Below, piece by piece: positions 9,556-17,227 of a stretch of DNA of 64,000 bases. The translations under genes were made by a program, and so were the position numbers. The stretch comes from JAGORM01 sp964406795 (GTDB lineage: Bacteria > Patescibacteriota > Microgenomatia > Levybacterales > GWA1-39-11): NCBI GenBank assembly GCA_964406795.1, contig CAYOTA010000001.1:86904-150903 (forward strand). Reading direction: 5' to 3'. Every line of letters starts with the position of its first letter. The first letter of the stretch is position 1. The notes below the pieces were generated by a model. It was not told where the DNA came from, ran no database searches, and was given only the letters and a program-made list of their open reading frames with translations.

Positions 9556-9790
9556 ATTGGGGACAAACTGAGGATAAAAATACAACCTTATGAGGAAATA
9601 TGACACCTAATCTGTCTAATTGTTAGTATACCACAAAATGTACACGTAATCAATAACTATAGGATTTATGGTTGTAAAGCCTTCATAGATATTTTAGCCA
9701 CAATCTAGTAAAATAGATATGCATTACCATTAAACCGCAAATTTTGGATTAAACACTCATCATTTGCGGGGTAATGCAATTGAATTACAT
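9556..9790. other. Intergenic region with tRNA leader hairpin
   Basis: No coding potential seen. A two-part hairpin occupies 9720-9778: outer stem TGCATTACC/GGTAATGCA (9 bp), a 6-nt bulge on the 5' side, inner stem CCGCAAAT/ATTTGCGG (8 bp) and a ~19-nt loop. A possible -10 (TAAAAT) lies near 9709-9714. The hairpin ends 12 nt before tRNA-Gln, so it could be a processing or attenuation structure in the tRNA leader, or a mobile-element end. Confidence 0.55.
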
Positions 9791-9864
9791 TGCCATGTCG
9801 TCTAATGGTAGGACACGTCCCTCTGGAGGACGGTATTGGGGTTCAAATCCCTGCATGGCAGCCA
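9791..9864 (+). tRNA. tRNA-Gln (anticodon CTG), CCA encoded
   Basis: Acceptor stem TGCCATG pairs with CATGGCA. The D-arm has GTC/GAC. The anticodon stem CGTCC/GGACG encloses loop CTCTGGA with T33 and anticodon CTG at 34-36. The T-arm has loop TTCAAAT. The discriminator is G, as usual for Gln, and CCA is encoded at 9862-9864. The structured island element starts at the very next base, so this tRNA marks the left edge of the accessory region. Confidence 0.92.
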
Positions 9865-10031
9865 AGACGGGCACCCTATGGTGACCGTGGTCTCTAGAAT
9901 AGCCCGAAGGGGCTTGCTAAACGCCCATTTTTAGAGACCCAAAATTCGAACCGCTAAACACCCTCAAAAAGCTGAAGTTTCAGGCTACGGTTCCAGCCTG
10001 TCCGTTGTTCCCGATTAGGATGGATTCGAAC
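9865..10031. ncRNA. Structured noncoding element, copy A
   Basis: A ~167-nt noncoding block directly after the tRNA CCA, with a clear homologue at 36186-36351. Shared parts in order on the plus strand: hairpin 1 ACGGGCACC (9867-9875)/GGTGACCGT (9880-9888); hairpin 2, here stem GGTCTCTA (9889-9896)/TAGAGACC (9932-9939) around the conserved GGGGCTTGCTAAA; single-stranded AACACCC; stem 3 GAACCG (9948-9953)/CGGTTC (9988-9993); and a final GGATTCGAAC that resembles the reverse of a tRNA T-arm. Hairpin 2 stems differ completely in sequence between copies yet both pair, and stem 3 shows an A-U to G-U type change, so structure is conserved. It could be an RNA of unknown class or an att/recombination site. 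Strand of any transcript is not determined. Confidence 0.6.
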
Positions 10032-10062
10032 GGGGCACTGAGGATTCACCACAGTTTCAGAT

Positions 10063-10794
10063 TTAGTTTTCAAAGAGTGGAGTGGTATTCCAATACTGGA
10101 TTTCGTTGTTCCCATAGAGGGATATGCGGATACTAGGATACAGATAAGGTCTGCTACTTAGACCATCAGGAAGCTTGTAGGTTTTGTCTTCCCACGTCCA
10201 TTCATGAGACTCACCGTTATTTTGTTGGGAATACGAGAATTGGTCTTTAATCTGATCAAAATTTGGTAGTCCACGCTTTAGATAACCCATCGCAATTATT
10301 TCTGCATCTGCTTTTGAAAGTTTCTGTATATTGCCGGAATCTGAGGAACAGGGAGTACCATTATTTTTATAGCTCTCAATCTCATTTGATTTCAAACCTC
10401 TAATAATAACTGCTGTTAGTTTATGATTTCTGGCATCAAGATTGTACTCATAGATGGAGCACGTTCCATTAACGAGCTCTTTTTGATCGTATACAGTCAC
10501 CTGACGAACCCAACCATCAACTTTATCCATATTCTCTCCGGTACTAACTTTAGTAATTTTACCGACCCTAAAGTACTGTGTTGGCAGATCAGTACCCATT
10601 GATGAAAGATCCAGGTTCGGTTTATCCATGAACTGTCGGATGACTGAAACGTCATCTGTGGGAGTATTTTGGGTTACATTAGTAATTTGAGTAGGTGTTT
10701 TAATGTCTTTTTTCAGCCAAAGAAAACCTGCAACCAAACCTATTATCAGTAAGACAACGGCTATCTTTATTTTCATTACCTTATTATATGCCAA
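10063..10794 (-). CDS. Hypothetical membrane-anchored protein
   Basis: A 243-residue protein with one N-terminal membrane anchor (IKIAVVLLIIGLVAGFLWL); starts at 10794 or at the internal Met at 10776 are both possible. The remainder is predicted extracytoplasmic, with one visible Cys pair (NGTCSIYEY and GTPCSSDSG). No family recognised. It sits between recombinase 1 and structured element A, in the same direction as the recombinase with a 14-nt gap, so it is probably cargo of the mobile module. Confidence 0.6.
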   Translation of the reverse strand: MAYNKVMKIKIAVVLLIIGLVAGFLWLKKDIKTPTQITNVTQNTPTDDVSVIRQFMDKPNLDLSSMGTDLPTQYFRVGKITKVSTGENMDKVDGWVRQVTVYDQKELVNGTCSIYEYNLDARNHKLTAVIIRGLKSNEIESYKNNGTPCSSDSGNIQKLSKADAEIIAMGYLKRGLPNFDQIKDQFSYSQQNNGESHEWTWEDKTYKLPDGLSSRPYLYPSIRISLYGNNEIQYWNTTPLFEN

Positions 10795-10808
10795 ATGGAG
10801 AGATAAGG

Positions 10809-12134
10809 TTAATGTATCGGGGCTGAAACGATTCCTTTGTCGTGAAGATATAGTTGACGGCCAAGCGTTTGAACTACTTCTCTTTTTTCCATTGCCAATC
10901 CATTTTTTAATGCATGCTTCGCATATTCAGTAAAGGTGATCGGCTTTTTATCTGGATCAACGTCTTGTTGCAAAAGAATTGCGTCACGAATTTCTTTATA
11001 ACCCTGCATCCCTCGTTTTAGTTTTTCGGACATTCTCAATATTTGAGGATGTGCCATTTCCATAAAATTGATATATCGAAGTATAGCCTTTATAAGTTCT
11101 TCCTCGGTTACGTACGGCTCTGGACATTCGTAGTTGATCTGTCGGGTGCAATGGTAGTAGATATGGTATCGTGGAATACCTATTTTTCGTTTTCTATATC
11201 TGTCTTCGCCAATTACACTTGCCCCACAGAAAGCACATTTGAATAAATCTTTGAAATCGAACTTTTTACCTCCCCATTTTGATTTTGGTGCAACAATTAG
11301 CTTTGTTTGTACTTTGTTAAATAATTCTCTTGTGACAAGAGGCTTATGTTTTCCTTCGTACCAATTCCCGCTACCAATTGGATATTCAAATTCACCGTAG
11401 TAAAAAGGGTTTTTAAGCATTAGATAGATTTGGCTCAGTGTTACTCCTTTATTTGCTCTAGTTTTCATTCCAATCTCATCGAACCATCTTTTGATTGTTC
11501 TTCCACTATCACCATTTTTTACAACTCTTTCAAACATTTCAGTAACAGTAGGTCCACGATCTGGATCTATGACTATATCCTTAACTCCCGCCATAGCTCT
11601 GTTCCAATAACCGATTGGAGGCATTCCTGGTCGCCAACCCATCTCACATTTGGCGCGAATACCTCTTTTTACGTTGATGCCTTTTTGATCATTCTCCAGT
11701 TTGGCCTGAGAGCAGAGGATCATGAGTAAAAACTTTTCATTGGGATTATTTGAGAAGCTTTGAGAGAAAGTCTTTATTTGTTGTAATTTACCTTGATCCA
11801 TAAGATCGACAAGCATTCCTAAGTCTCCTGCGTTCCGACTCAATCGATCAGGTGCCCATGTCAAAATACCAGTAAACATACCATCTCTAATATCACTAAT
11901 AAGTTGGCTGAAAACTGGTCGTTGACCAGACATTTTTGCTGAATGACTTTCTTTACGAACTTCTTTAATGAAGTATCCCTCTCGTATTGCCATTTCAGTC
12001 ATTTCTTTGATCTGTGAATCAATCGACATGGCCTGTCGTTCATCATCTTCACTCGATTTTCTAGCGTATAAACAATATTCAACGCTTAATGTTGGGGGTA
12101 TTATTTGATCAGCTGGTGCAGGTATTCTTGCCAT
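10809..12134 (-). CDS. Large serine recombinase 1
   Basis: The N-terminal resolvase domain has YCLYARKSSEDDERQAMS (catalytic Ser in the KSS segment) and later WAPDRLSRNAGDLGMLVDLM. The recombinase DNA-binding domain follows (LMLKNPFYYGEFEYPIGS), then a zinc ribbon (CAFCG ... YYHCTRQINYECPEP) and a helical C-terminus. ~440 aa fits compact large serine integrases of CPR. Start: ATG at 12134 rather than the upstream TTG. The repeat R1 begins nine bases upstream. Very close in sequence to recombinase 3 (36370-37698) along its whole length, less to recombinase 2. Likely integrates and excises a mobile element without a DNA ligase or host factor. Confidence 0.93.
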   Translation of the reverse strand: MARIPAPADQIIPPTLSVEYCLYARKSSEDDERQAMSIDSQIKEMTEMAIREGYFIKEVRKESHSAKMSGQRPVFSQLISDIRDGMFTGILTWAPDRLSRNAGDLGMLVDLMDQGKLQQIKTFSQSFSNNPNEKFLLMILCSQAKLENDQKGINVKRGIRAKCEMGWRPGMPPIGYWNRAMAGVKDIVIDPDRGPTVTEMFERVVKNGDSGRTIKRWFDEIGMKTRANKGVTLSQIYLMLKNPFYYGEFEYPIGSGNWYEGKHKPLVTRELFNKVQTKLIVAPKSKWGGKKFDFKDLFKCAFCGASVIGEDRYRKRKIGIPRYHIYYHCTRQINYECPEPYVTEEELIKAILRYINFMEMAHPQILRMSEKLKRGMQGYKEIRDAILLQQDVDPDKKPITFTEYAKHALKNGLAMEKREVVQTLGRQLYLHDKGIVSAPIH

Positions 12135-12142
12135 TTCAGGGT

Positions 12143-12184
12143 ACAAGGTATCGGGAACGCCCTCAGAAGTCCAGGCTCAAAATG
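12143..12184. repeat. att-like direct repeat R1
   Basis: A ~42-bp block with AAGGTATCGGGAA and GAAGTCCAG followed by AAAATG, shared in the same orientation with R2 (13059-13099) and R3 (37708-37749). It lies directly before the recombinase 1 start, as R3 does before recombinase 3. Position and spacing fit attachment-site halves of serine integrases (inference). Confidence 0.5.
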
Positions 12185-12197
12185 ATATATACATCAC

Positions 12198-12230
12198 AAA
12201 AAATGCCCGATGTTACTCAGGCACTTTTTT
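12198..12230. terminator. Bidirectional terminator
   Basis: AAAAAATGCC (12198-12207) pairs with GGCA and a T-run (12220-12230), so an A-run precedes and a T-run follows the stem. It can end transcription of the DUF4352 gene on the minus strand. The GC part of the stem is only four pairs. Confidence 0.5.
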
Positions 12231-12248
12231 GTTTTTAGATAGTAATAA

Positions 12249-12794
12249 TTACATTCCAAGATCGACCAATATTTTCTTATTACTATAAAAACTAGCGTTG
12301 TATTGAAGCTTGGGACCTTTTGCAGTCTTTGGTACTTCAAATCCTACCCAGTCAGTTTTCTTGGCTTTTGCAATTAAAGCGCCATCCATTCCTAAAGAAC
12401 CAGCATTTTCTAGTCTTTTTCCAGTTACAGCAACTTGGTACTGATTATTGTCGCCATCTATGACGAACATCTGACCCATTGTTGTAATGTACTGCTGACT
12501 TGATCCTGTGTTCTCAAGAGTCATGTTTACATCAATCCACTGATTACCTTCAGATGGCTTTGTGTATTGACCACCCTGAGCAGTTTCTACTTTATTTATA
12601 GTAAGGATAATATCTGACATTTGAACTTTATCTCCAACCTTGTAAGTCTCCTGACTTGGTTGTTCTTTCGTATTTGAAGTTTGAGTAGTGTCAGTAGATC
12701 CTACTTTTTTACTATCACTTCCCATACTGCCAATAACTCCGATTACTATTAGGATGATAAATCCTATTCCTCCCCATTTAAGTAATTTCTTCAT
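12249..12794 (-). CDS. DUF4352-type membrane-anchored protein, copy A
   Basis: The N-terminus KLLKWGGIGFIILIVIGVIG is a membrane anchor. A Ser/Thr-rich linker follows, then an Ig-like DUF4352 domain (~50-181; typical WIDVNMTLENTGS and WVGFEVP segments). Start is fixed by a strong AAGGAGGT at 8-10 nt. The relative at 59620-60180 has the same anchor (KKLLKWGG) and fold and also lies at the edge of a terminase-bearing element. A TATAAT box and the shared operator lie upstream. Extracytoplasmic role unknown; it may protect or modify the host surface (inference). Confidence 0.82.
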   Translation of the reverse strand: MKKLLKWGGIGFIILIVIGVIGSMGSDSKKVGSTDTTQTSNTKEQPSQETYKVGDKVQMSDIILTINKVETAQGGQYTKPSEGNQWIDVNMTLENTGSSQQYITTMGQMFVIDGDNNQYQVAVTGKRLENAGSLGMDGALIAKAKKTDWVGFEVPKTAKGPKLQYNASFYSNKKILVDLGM

Positions 12795-12823
12795 ATGTAT
12801 ATCACCTCCTTTTTCAGGCTAAA

Positions 12824-12842
12824 TGCTTAGTCTAGCTTAGCA
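12824..12842 (-). promoter_or_regulatory. Shared operator TGCTAAG-N5-CTAAGCA (DUF4352 copy)
   Basis: On the minus strand the site reads TGCTAAGCTAGACTAAGCA. The SHOCT gene promoter at 25088-25106 carries the same site with only the middle bases changed (N5 = CTAGA here, GTTGA there). A TATAAT lies just upstream of it, so a bound repressor would block early transcription. Another half-site (CTTAGCA on the minus strand) lies near 12868. Confidence 0.55.
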
Positions 12843-12889
12843 CGATTATATCAGTTCTTGTGCGTAAATGCTAAGTAACGCTCAACATT

Positions 12890-13051
12890 TCATTTATGCT
12901 CAAATTTGTTCAATAATCGTTTTAATTGCTTAGTTACTGAGAAAAATCGGTCAATGTAGACCTTATTGTGTGTAAGGAGATACTTGTAGAAGTATTTTTC
13001 AGATCTACGAAGAAGTACAAATGCCTTGTCTTTTTGATTTTTGCCGTCCAT
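12890..13051 (-). CDS. Possible small basic protein (53 aa)
   Basis: A short open frame on the minus strand starting MDGKNQKDKAFVLLRRSEKY and ending KRLLNKFEHK; basic and amphipathic, with no family recognised. It starts eight bases from repeat R2 and ends before the DUF4352 promoter. No Shine-Dalgarno is visible. It may be a real small gene at the end of the defence operon or chance; listed because nothing else explains the stretch. Confidence 0.3.
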   Translation of the reverse strand: MDGKNQKDKAFVLLRRSEKYFYKYLLTHNKVYIDRFFSVTKQLKRLLNKFEHK

Positions 13052-13058
13052 CACGGCA

Positions 13059-13099
13059 CAAGGTATCGGGAAGAGGTGTTGAAGTCTAGTCCTAAAATG
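13059..13099. repeat. att-like direct repeat R2
   Basis: Carries CAAGGTATCGGGAA and GAAGTCTAG followed by AAAATG, in the same orientation as R1 and R3. It lies in a noncoding gap with no recombinase next to it. R2 to R3 would enclose 24.7 kb including the whole defence and terminase cargo. Confidence 0.5.
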
Positions 13100-13124
13100 G
13101 GCTCGTTTTCAAGCGTGTTGCTTT

Positions 13125-14411
13125 CTATTCATAGAACCAACTCATCGCAGGGTTATCGACTTCCATTATTTTTCCTTTTTGAATTTTGTATACGCCATCT
13201 TCCTTAACCATAATCCACGTTCCTTCGTAATAATGCATTATGGCTTCACTCTCTACCCAATTCTTAGTGGAGAACTTCACAAAGGCTGTATCTTTCGTAT
13301 CCTCAAACTTTTCGGACTTAATAACATCAACATCCAAAATATCTTTAAATCTATTTGTCCATTCTTCGAAATTTGTCTTAAGCAAGTATTCCTGGCTTAA
13401 AAGATTAAATCCATCTCTCATTCTTCTGGCTTTGAGGTATGTATAGTACGCTCTAACTGCATCTTCTGGAGACTTTGATGGATCAACCTCAATTTTGGTA
13501 ATTCCCTGATCTGTAAAACTCGGAACCATTGTCTTTGCCTGGTCGGCAGAAATATAAAGAGATAATCCAGCTAAACTTAGCGTGTTAATACCTATGACAT
13601 TTCCGCACTGGTCAGCAATAGGCCCACCGCTCATTCCTTCCACCAAGCTTATATTCGTTTGTAGATAAACAACTGGACTTCTACTAGATTTTCGAAAATC
13701 AATAAAGTTACCCCTAACAACGGTTGCTTTACCGACTAAATCTGTTCCTAATGCATAACCAGTTGATATCAATGGTTCGTCTTCGCGGAGCGTTACTCTG
13801 TCTGGAAGTGGCAATACTTTATCAGGGAACTTTTTATCAGTGAAAAGAACGGCCAAGTCAGCATCTTTATTGCCCAATATTTTGCTTGGTGTAACAAAAC
13901 TACCATCAGGAAAAATAATTTTTGGACTTGGTTCATCGGCAATAACATGGAAGTTTGTAATCACTTGGTCGTCCGAAATAAAAAATCCTGATCCTTCGGA
14001 GTATCCGCCCACAACCCTGACTACAGAATTTTGTAGACTTTCTTTAGCTCCAAAAGAGCATAGAAACTTACCGTACCATCCGTATTGAGTACGCAAATAG
14101 TCGGCAATAACAAAAAGCGAAGCGATCATGTATACAACTACAGCGATAACAAATAAAGACTTCAAAAAGTTTTTCAAACTCCTAAAGGGGAAAATAATTG
14201 AGTCAATAATTATTTTGATGAGTGCGACTACAAACTTGATCGAAAAAACGACCAAGTAATAAGAAGAGTAAGTAACGAGTTTTATAGGGAACAGGTAAAG
14301 AGGGAAAAGAAGTCGCTTAAAGTAAGCACGAAATCTCGAGAGAAGCTTAGAAAAGTTATCTTGGATACTCTTTGACCATTTCTCAAATTGTTTTTCAAGA
14401 ATATTGATCAT
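13125..14411 (-). CDS. Membrane-anchored trypsin-like serine protease with NTF2-like tail
   Basis: Residues ~34-108 contain two to three membrane helices. A chymotrypsin-fold domain follows with the triad His (TNFHVIAD, ~155), Asp (DADLAVLF, ~187) and Ser (EGMSGGPIADQCG, ~262). There is no PDZ domain; instead ~110 C-terminal residues look NTF2-like (SPEDAVRAYYTYL, EEWTNRFKDIL). It is the last gene of a leftward operon, three bases after the nuclease gene. Trypsin-like proteases occur in some antiviral loci (for example type I AVAST), so a defence effector is possible; a DegP-like stress protease is the alternative. Confidence 0.82.
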   Translation of the reverse strand: MINILEKQFEKWSKSIQDNFSKLLSRFRAYFKRLLFPLYLFPIKLVTYSSYYLVVFSIKFVVALIKIIIDSIIFPFRSLKNFLKSLFVIAVVVYMIASLFVIADYLRTQYGWYGKFLCSFGAKESLQNSVVRVVGGYSEGSGFFISDDQVITNFHVIADEPSPKIIFPDGSFVTPSKILGNKDADLAVLFTDKKFPDKVLPLPDRVTLREDEPLISTGYALGTDLVGKATVVRGNFIDFRKSSRSPVVYLQTNISLVEGMSGGPIADQCGNVIGINTLSLAGLSLYISADQAKTMVPSFTDQGITKIEVDPSKSPEDAVRAYYTYLKARRMRDGFNLLSQEYLLKTNFEEWTNRFKDILDVDVIKSEKFEDTKDTAFVKFSTKNWVESEAIMHYYEGTWIMVKEDGVYKIQKGKIMEVDNPAMSWFYE

Positions 14412-14414
14412 GGT

Positions 14415-15170
14415 TTATTTTTCAAATTGCCGGACTGCCTGGCGGTACTTGCAGAAATCACAGTCTTCGCCTGGATCAGGCATTTCATCTGCCTTGAGAC
14501 ATTTGACTGCATCCAAGATTGTTTGCTCAACCCAGTTAGTGTTACCTTCGTACGGAATCACCTTTATATCAAACTCAAGCTTTCCATCAAAAGCTGCTGG
14601 ATCAGTATCACCATTACAATATACAAAGTAGCCTACAGGAGAGACCCTAAAGCCGTTTTGACGGAATAACCATTGATATATTTCCATCTGCCGTTTGTAG
14701 CCGATTTGCCAATCTGCATCAAGCGTTACCTCAGCATCCTTAGATGTGGCTTTGTAGTCCACAATGATGAATTCACCATCTGGTTTTACCCACACATCGT
14801 CGACCCCACCCGTAATTACTACGTTTTCGTCGTCAATCTTGAAAGTTATACCGGCTCGTAGTGAATCTCTCCACTCATCTATCTTTTCATGAGCCAATGG
14901 AACAGCATCGATACCATATGTTTTCATTAGCGGATGAGGAGTTTTATTGGCTCTGTGAGTATCAAATTCCTTCTTGAGAAGCTTATCTACAGCCGAGTTG
15001 AGAGAAAATGGATATCCAGGTGGCTGACCAACACCTAGGCGTCGATCGAGGTAGAAACAACGTGGACAATTTAAGAAAAGATCAATCTTTGAACGACTTA
15101 AGCGAAACAACTCTGACGAATTTGCGTCATATAGATTTCTTGTGCGATTTGGATTGTAGTATTTTGACAT
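14415..15170 (-). CDS. PD-(D/E)XK nuclease, Cas4/RecB-like with four-Cys cluster
   Basis: LSRSKIDLFLNCPRCFYLDRR opens the protein, as in Cas4/AddB-type nucleases. Active-site residues: GGVDDVWVK, then EFIIVDYKAT (D-x-K), and a Q-x8-Q helix (WQIGYKRQMEIYQ). The cysteines CPRC near the N-terminus and CDFC near the C-terminus (GEDCDFCKYR) are spaced to hold a 4Fe-4S cluster. It follows the UvrD-like helicase by one base, so the two likely form a helicase-nuclease pair resembling AddAB end-processing. No Cas genes or CRISPR array are present, so it is not a CRISPR Cas4. Confidence 0.85.
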   Translation of the reverse strand: MSKYYNPNRTRNLYDANSSELFRLSRSKIDLFLNCPRCFYLDRRLGVGQPPGYPFSLNSAVDKLLKKEFDTHRANKTPHPLMKTYGIDAVPLAHEKIDEWRDSLRAGITFKIDDENVVITGGVDDVWVKPDGEFIIVDYKATSKDAEVTLDADWQIGYKRQMEIYQWLFRQNGFRVSPVGYFVYCNGDTDPAAFDGKLEFDIKVIPYEGNTNWVEQTILDAVKCLKADEMPDPGEDCDFCKYRQAVRQFEK

Positions 15171-15171
15171 A

Positions 15172-17160
15172 TCAGTTTGGTCTTCTGCTATTGTTTCTAG
15201 CTTGTTGCAATGATTCTAAGTATTGAATAAATTCAGATTTATCTCGTAATAGTTGTATTTGTCGATTGGACTTTTTGTATTTATAAAACTCAATATTTTC
15301 GCTAGGTAGCATATCCAAATAAGCATGCGGTCTCTGTGATCCGCCTGAACCTAAAGCAGTTATGAGATGTAGTGATTTTCTTGCTCTTGTTATAGCGACA
15401 AAAAAAGCATTTTTAGTTATCCATGACATATTTTGATTATCAAAACCAATAATCATTACATGATCTGCTGATAACCCTTTTGATCCAACAAGAGTTAATA
15501 ACTCAACGGCACACATGTTCTTTACTTCTAATTCCTCAAGTTCAACAGATTCTTCTTCCTTATGTTCAGTTTGCAAAACTTGATTCTCATCTATAGCTTG
15601 TTCAGTGAGATTGTTTCTTAATTCATCGGAATTAGTTATACCAATCTCAACACTTAACTTTTGAATCTTAACCTCGATAGAATCTGTTGATTCGATAATT
15701 TCTTTTACTTTCTGACATTTGCTTAGAATTAACTGCACGGACTCGTGAGCTAATTCGAAAAACTGCTTACTAGAAGTAAGACATTCATTTATCAAAACAC
15801 TAATATCAGTTGTAGCAGTACCTTCATAGTAGAAAACCTTACGAAAGGTGAAATTATTCTCAGGGTGCCTAGCAAGAGAGTAATAAGTCAATAGTTTGTA
15901 GTAATCTTCTGAAAATTTCTTAGGTTCTTCTTTATATTCAGCAACCATTTCAAATAAATCTTTATTTGCATTTGAATTCGCATAAAAAGTTACTTGTCCG
16001 GCAGGAGTCAAAATAAGTAAAAACGGATCTTTGCTCTGTCCACTTATTAAATCATTCTTCCTTGTTGCTATTTCTTGTGCGTGGTCTTCAATGAATTTTT
16101 TAATATAGTCAACCGCTGTAGGAGAAGTGGCACATCCAATAATCTGCACTTTTGGACATTGAGTGTCTGTAGAGATTGGTAAATATACCTTCTCTATACA
16201 TCCATCTTCTTGCGATTGTTTAATAAAGTGACTAGCGGTTTTTGTAATATGAAAGCTACTTCGGCCACAAAATGGAAGCATTGCCGATGTGAAGCTTGTA
16301 TCTTGATATAGATTTCTTATCAATTCTGCTTTTCCTGACTTTAGTTTCTCATAAAGAACTTGATCATCATCTCCAACTATCAAGACACCAGAATTGCCAA
16401 TGGTAAGTTCATTTATGAAATTCTCCTCGGCAGTATTGAAGTCTTGATATTCATCAATAATATAAAATTGATGTTTTATTAGTGATCGATTTTCCAATAG
16501 TGCTTTTGGTGCATGAAAAATTAAATCTGCGAAGCCTACGGCGTTATAGAATTTGGACAACTTGAAATAGTTATAAATCACAATTTCCCACTCCTCTGAA
16601 GTGTTGAAGTTCGAATTATGGAGTTGTTCGTTAAATTTCTTAAATGAATATGTTGTCTTGTCTGGTTGATCAACAGTAAGTAACACATCCTCCCAGACTG
16701 CGTCTGTCCAAACATCACTGATAATTCTGAAATGCGGTTGAAATCTTATTTCTGGAGTTCCGTGATTTTGTTCTACTATACTTCGAGCATATTTATGCAA
16801 TGTATGAACTTCAACTTGCCCTTTTTGATCTTCAGTAAGACTTGTGTCATTTTGAATATCATTTTGTAAGTCAGCTACAAGTTTACGAACAAAACTTAAT
16901 GCTAAAATTCCTGCGGATGGATTTTGAGTTAGCCAGTAGTCGATTCGTTGTTTAAAAATTGTGCTTTTCCCCGTTCCCGGTCCTGATACGATTACAATCT
17001 TGACTGATGGATGGCCAGCAATTGCACTAGCATTACCGTTTCGATAATTGGTTCGTTCAATATCAGTTAATCTATCAAGATCACCACTTATTGTTTGTAA
17101 TTCAGTGCTATTAAATGGTTCACCGTTGTCGTTGATTAAGTGTCTTATTACATTTGGCAT
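15172..17160 (-). CDS. UvrD/Rep-family (SF1A) helicase
   Basis: Motifs: Walker A SGPGTGKSTIF (~60), QTISGD upstream, motif II IIDEYQDFN (DEYQD for DEXQD), GDDDQVLY (motif III), and the C-terminal VAITRARKSLHLI (motif VI). 662 aa, shorter than UvrD, with a reduced 2A/2B region. It starts 67 nt after the restriction helicase gene and is coupled to the following nuclease gene. Likely DNA unwinding in defence or recombination with that nuclease (inference). Confidence 0.88.
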   Translation of the reverse strand: MPNVIRHLINDNGEPFNSTELQTISGDLDRLTDIERTNYRNGNASAIAGHPSVKIVIVSGPGTGKSTIFKQRIDYWLTQNPSAGILALSFVRKLVADLQNDIQNDTSLTEDQKGQVEVHTLHKYARSIVEQNHGTPEIRFQPHFRIISDVWTDAVWEDVLLTVDQPDKTTYSFKKFNEQLHNSNFNTSEEWEIVIYNYFKLSKFYNAVGFADLIFHAPKALLENRSLIKHQFYIIDEYQDFNTAEENFINELTIGNSGVLIVGDDDQVLYEKLKSGKAELIRNLYQDTSFTSAMLPFCGRSSFHITKTASHFIKQSQEDGCIEKVYLPISTDTQCPKVQIIGCATSPTAVDYIKKFIEDHAQEIATRKNDLISGQSKDPFLLILTPAGQVTFYANSNANKDLFEMVAEYKEEPKKFSEDYYKLLTYYSLARHPENNFTFRKVFYYEGTATTDISVLINECLTSSKQFFELAHESVQLILSKCQKVKEIIESTDSIEVKIQKLSVEIGITNSDELRNNLTEQAIDENQVLQTEHKEEESVELEELEVKNMCAVELLTLVGSKGLSADHVMIIGFDNQNMSWITKNAFFVAITRARKSLHLITALGSGGSQRPHAYLDMLPSENIEFYKYKKSNRQIQLLRDKSEFIQYLESLQQARNNSRRPN

Positions 17161-17227
17161 AGTTTTTTATTATTTTCAATCATTGGGTGGCAACTGGTCT
17201 AATCCATACATCTTGTCTTGAGACATG

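Noticed and set aside
9865..10031. tmRNA or another standard structural RNA, because of GGATTCGAAC near the 3' end
   Set aside because: The tmRNA 5' motif would have to continue into the following coding region, no tag peptide frame or acceptor stem can be found, and other RNA signatures (RNase P, SRP) are missing.
14415..15170. CRISPR-associated Cas4
   Set aside because: No other cas gene and no repeat-spacer array anywhere in the window; the partner is a UvrD-like helicase.
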